This document shows, in pieces, positions 12,748-15,057 of a stretch of 15,057 nt of DNA; within the stretch, counting starts at the first letter, position 1; every line of letters starts with the position of its first letter. Below the pieces are notes generated by a model. That model made no database searches and had not been told where the DNA came from. It was given only the letters and a program-made list of their open reading frames with translations. The position numbers and the translations under genes were made by a program. Origin of the DNA: Anaerolineaceae bacterium (GTDB lineage: Bacteria; Chloroflexota; Anaerolineae; JAAYZQ01); assembly GCA_012514775.1 (NCBI GenBank), contig JAAYZQ010000464.1, positions 1-15,057 on the forward strand, given 5' to 3'.

Positions 12748-14631
12748 GTGGAACTGACCCCACGTAAGGACAGCTTGGTGCTGTACAAGGCGCGCCCGGC
12801 ACGCGTGAAGCAGGCCGGGAAGAAACTGGAGCTCGAGCTCCCGGGAGGAGAAAGCCTCAGCGTCCGCCCGAAAGACGTAGTGCTGTTGCACCCCGGCCCC
12901 CTCGAAAGCCTGAGCGAGTTGGACAGCGACGAGGGCGAGATCGGGGCGGCCTGGGAGCTGCTGGCCGGCGAGGTGACCGACCTCGCCGAGCTGGCCGAGC
13001 TGGCCCACGGTGCCTACACCCCGGCGACCGCCTGGTCCGCCTGGTCGTGGGTCGCCGACGGGCTCTACTTTCAGGGCACGCCCGACCGCATCGTGGCCCG
13101 CACAGGCAAAGAGGTGGCCTCGGAGCAGGCCTTGCGCCAGGCACGGGAGGCCGAGGAAAAGGCCTGGGCCGGGTTCGTCGCGGGGCTGGCCCGGGGCCAG
13201 CTACCGCCCGATGCAGCGCGCTTCTTGCGTGAGGTGGAGGATCTTGCCCTGGGCCGGGCCGACCGAAGCCGCGTGATGCGCCAGTTGGGGCGCGCCGAGA
13301 CCCCGGAGAGCGCCCACGCCCTCCTCCTAAAGATAGGCTATTGGAATCCCACCGTCAATCCCCATCCCCAGCGCCTGGCCGTGCCACTATCTCCGCCTCC
13401 TGTGGAGCTGGTCCTGCCCGACCTGCCGACCGAGCCCCGCGTCGACCTCTCGCACCTGGTCGCCCTGGCCATCGACGACGAGGGCAACGAGGAGCCCGAC
13501 GACGCCCTGAGCCTGGAAGGAGAACGCCTGTGGGTGCACGTCGCGGACGTCTCGGCGCTGGTGCCCCCCGACAGCCCGGCCGACCTGGAGGCGCGGGCCC
13601 GGGGCAGCACCCTGTATCTGCCGGATGGCCCGGTGCCCATGTTGCCGCCGGAGGCGGTGGCCCGCCTGGGGTTGGGCCTGGATGAGGTGTCGCCCGCCCT
13701 CTCCTTCGGCCTGGAGCTGGACGAGGCGGGCGAGCTGCGGACCGTGGAGATCCTGCCGAGCTGGGTGCGCATCACGCGCCTGACCTACGAAGAGGCAGCG
13801 ACCCGCCTGGACGAGGAGCCGCTCCGCGGCCTAGAACGCCTGGCTGCCCGCTATCAGGAGCGGCGCTACGCCCTCGGTGCCATCTCCCTGGACCTGCCCG
13901 AGGTCCGCATCTGGCTCGAGGGCGAGCGGGTTCGCATCCGGCCCATCGCGCCCCTGCGCAGCCGCGACATTGTCACCGAGGCCATGCTCATGGCCGGCGA
14001 AGGCGCGGCGCGCTTTGCCCTGGAGCGAGGCTTGCCCCTGCCTTTTACCACACAGGCTCCGCCCACCAGTGACGACCGGCCCCGAGATCTGGCGGGTATG
14101 TTTGCCCTGCGGCGCACGCTGCGCCCCAGCGAGTACAGCAGCGTGCCGGGGCCCCACGCCGGGCTGGGATTGCCTGCCTATGCCCAGGCCACCAGCCCCC
14201 TGCGCCGCTACCTGGACCTGGTCGTGCACCAGCAGATCCGCGCCTGGCTGCGGCAGGCCTCCCGGTCGGAGGGGGCAGCGGGCGGGGAAGGAAACCTGTC
14301 CGGCAGCGCCTTGTGCGGCGACCCCCTGGACACCGCCCAGATCGTGGAGCGGGTGGGGGCCACGGTGGCGGCTGCCGGCAGCGTGCGCAGCGCCGAGCGC
14401 CTGTCGCGGCTGCACTGGACGCTGGTCTATCTCCTTCAAAATCCCGGCTGGCAGGGTGAGGGGATCCTGGTGGACCGGATGGACCTGCGGGGCACCGTCA
14501 CCATCCCAGCGCTGGCCCTGGAAGCGAGGGTGCACCTGCCCCGCGAACTGCCCCTCAACAGCACGCTGCGCCTTTCTCTGAATGAGGTCAACCTGCCCGG
14601 GCTGGCGGCCCATTTTCGGCTGGAAGCCTGA
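12748..14631 (+). CDS. RNB-family 3'-5' exoribonuclease (RNase II/R type, plant/cyanobacterial-like)
   Basis: A 627-aa enzyme expected to degrade RNA processively from the 3' end. The RNB domain covers about residues 233-500. Its metal site, AIDDEGNEEPDDALS (241-255), supplies D243, E249, D251 and D252, where RNase II has four aspartates (D201, D207, D209, D210). LWVHVADVSALVPP (261-274), DIVTEAMLMAGEGA (407-420) and TSPLRRYLDLVVHQQI (482-497) are conserved; R487 corresponds to the catalytic Arg of RNase II. The N-terminal 200 residues are a divergent RNA-binding region rather than tandem cold-shock domains, and the C-terminus (about 570-627) is a degenerate beta-barrel in place of a typical S1 domain. 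Residues about 503-527 are a Gly/Ser-rich insert. GTG 12748 is favoured by AGGTGG four bases upstream. Confidence 0.88.
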   Translation: MELTPRKDSLVLYKARPARVKQAGKKLELELPGGESLSVRPKDVVLLHPGPLESLSELDSDEGEIGAAWELLAGEVTDLAELAELAHGAYTPATAWSAWSWVADGLYFQGTPDRIVARTGKEVASEQALRQAREAEEKAWAGFVAGLARGQLPPDAARFLREVEDLALGRADRSRVMRQLGRAETPESAHALLLKIGYWNPTVNPHPQRLAVPLSPPPVELVLPDLPTEPRVDLSHLVALAIDDEGNEEPDDALSLEGERLWVHVADVSALVPPDSPADLEARARGSTLYLPDGPVPMLPPEAVARLGLGLDEVSPALSFGLELDEAGELRTVEILPSWVRITRLTYEEAATRLDEEPLRGLERLAARYQERRYALGAISLDLPEVRIWLEGERVRIRPIAPLRSRDIVTEAMLMAGEGAARFALERGLPLPFTTQAPPTSDDRPRDLAGMFALRRTLRPSEYSSVPGPHAGLGLPAYAQATSPLRRYLDLVVHQQIRAWLRQASRSEGAAGGEGNLSGSALCGDPLDTAQIVERVGATVAAAGSVRSAERLSRLHWTLVYLLQNPGWQGEGILVDRMDLRGTVTIPALALEARVHLPRELPLNSTLRLSLNEVNLPGLAAHFRLEA

Positions 14632-14764
14632 GGTCCCGCAGTTCGCCGGTTGCCAGAGCGCTATTGCGTGACCGGAAACCACCAAAATCTTCGGGCAGTG
14701 CGCCCCGGTGTTACCTTTTTCCCATAGCAACGACATACCAGGTGAACCCTATCAGCGCTGAAGG

Positions 14765-15057
14765 ATGATGGACGATTACAAGCTCGAAGCGGATGACTGC
14801 TCGCTGGCCAGGGCTGCGCGTACGGACCGGGCGGCCTTCGACCTGCTCTACCGCCGGTACGTGGACCGCGTTTACCGCTACTGCTACGCCCACGCCGGCA
14901 ATCGGGCGGACGCGGAGGACTTGACCGCCCAGACCTTTGTGGCGGCTCTGGAATCTCTCGGGCGCTACCGGGGCCGGGGTCCGTTTGCCGCCTGGTTGTT
15001 CAGCATCGCCCGCCACAAGTGTGCGGACCACCACCGGCGGCAGTACGCGTCCCGGAG
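14765..15057 (+). CDS. ECF-type RNA polymerase sigma factor, 3'-truncated
   Basis: The frame runs open to the end of the window; 97 residues are visible. They match sigma-70 region 2 of ECF factors: DRAAFDLLYRRYVDRVYRYC (21-40) for helices of region 2.1, then NRADAEDLTAQTFVAALESL (46-65) and FAAWLFSIARHKCADHHRR (74-92) for regions 2.3-2.4, which melt and read the -10 element. Region 4 would lie past the window. Two adjacent ATG codons (14765 and 14768) are possible; the TGA at 14759 excludes anything further upstream in frame, and AAGG at 14761-14764 is too close to be an ideal ribosome-binding site for either. The upstream spacer 14632-14764 shows no convincing promoter. An anti-sigma factor often follows such genes, but cannot be seen here. 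Confidence 0.9.
   Translation, partial: MMDDYKLEADDCSLARAARTDRAAFDLLYRRYVDRVYRYCYAHAGNRADAEDLTAQTFVAALESLGRYRGRGPFAAWLFSIARHKCADHHRRQYASR

Noticed and set aside
14711..14739. TTACCT-N17-CATACC as a promoter for the ECF sigma gene
   Set aside because: Only three of six bases match in each box, far weaker than the other promoters here, so it was not listed as a feature.

Overview
The window is about 15 kb of GC-rich, densely coding bacterial DNA (G+C looks to be in the mid-60s by eye). It reads as ordinary chromosome: no transposase, integrase, CRISPR array, tRNA or rRNA was seen. Signs pointing to Chloroflexota (Anaerolineae or Caldilineae-like) are the plant/cyanobacterial-type RNB exonuclease, secreted PD40 propellers with Pro-Thr linkers, many GTG starts and very well conserved housekeeping promoters in GC-rich DNA. 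This assignment is an inference and not firm.

Left part, + strand (1-3427): a 5'-truncated pseudouridine kinase (psuK) overlaps pseudouridine-5'-phosphate glycosidase (psuG); together they turn pseudouridine into uracil plus ribose 5-phosphate. A promoter with 17-bp spacing then precedes a phytol/dolichol-kinase-like membrane protein, followed by an HD-domain phosphohydrolase.

Middle part, - strand (3481-6299): one apparent operon reads leftward from a consensus promoter at 6335-6307. It encodes a full-length ABC exporter with an acidic insertion in its nucleotide-binding domain, a 105-aa orphan protein and a DinB/DfsB-like four-helix protein. Its leader holds a possible 23-codon ORF that begins at or next to the predicted transcription start and ends directly against the exporter's start codon. 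This is the most unusual regulatory layout in the window.

Right-centre, + strand (6455-11030): a LarA-type nickel-pincer racemase and a GlcD/D-lactate-dehydrogenase-type FAD oxidase form a 2-hydroxyacid module (racemise, then oxidise). The glcD-like stop codon lies inside the -35 box of the next promoter. That promoter drives a roughly 147-nt leader, a secreted beta-propeller and a stand-alone DUF4062/TIR-like protein that carries a perfect 15-bp inverted repeat in its coding sequence.

Right end (11082-15057): a secreted PPC plus PD40-propeller protein (- strand) and an RNB-family exoribonuclease (+ strand) diverge from a 208-bp region with two promoters and a perfect inverted repeat. The window ends inside an ECF sigma factor gene.

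No clearly new multi-gene system is evident. The best candidates for novelty are the exporter leader ORF, the exporter/orphan/DinB operon and the small DUF4062-like protein.
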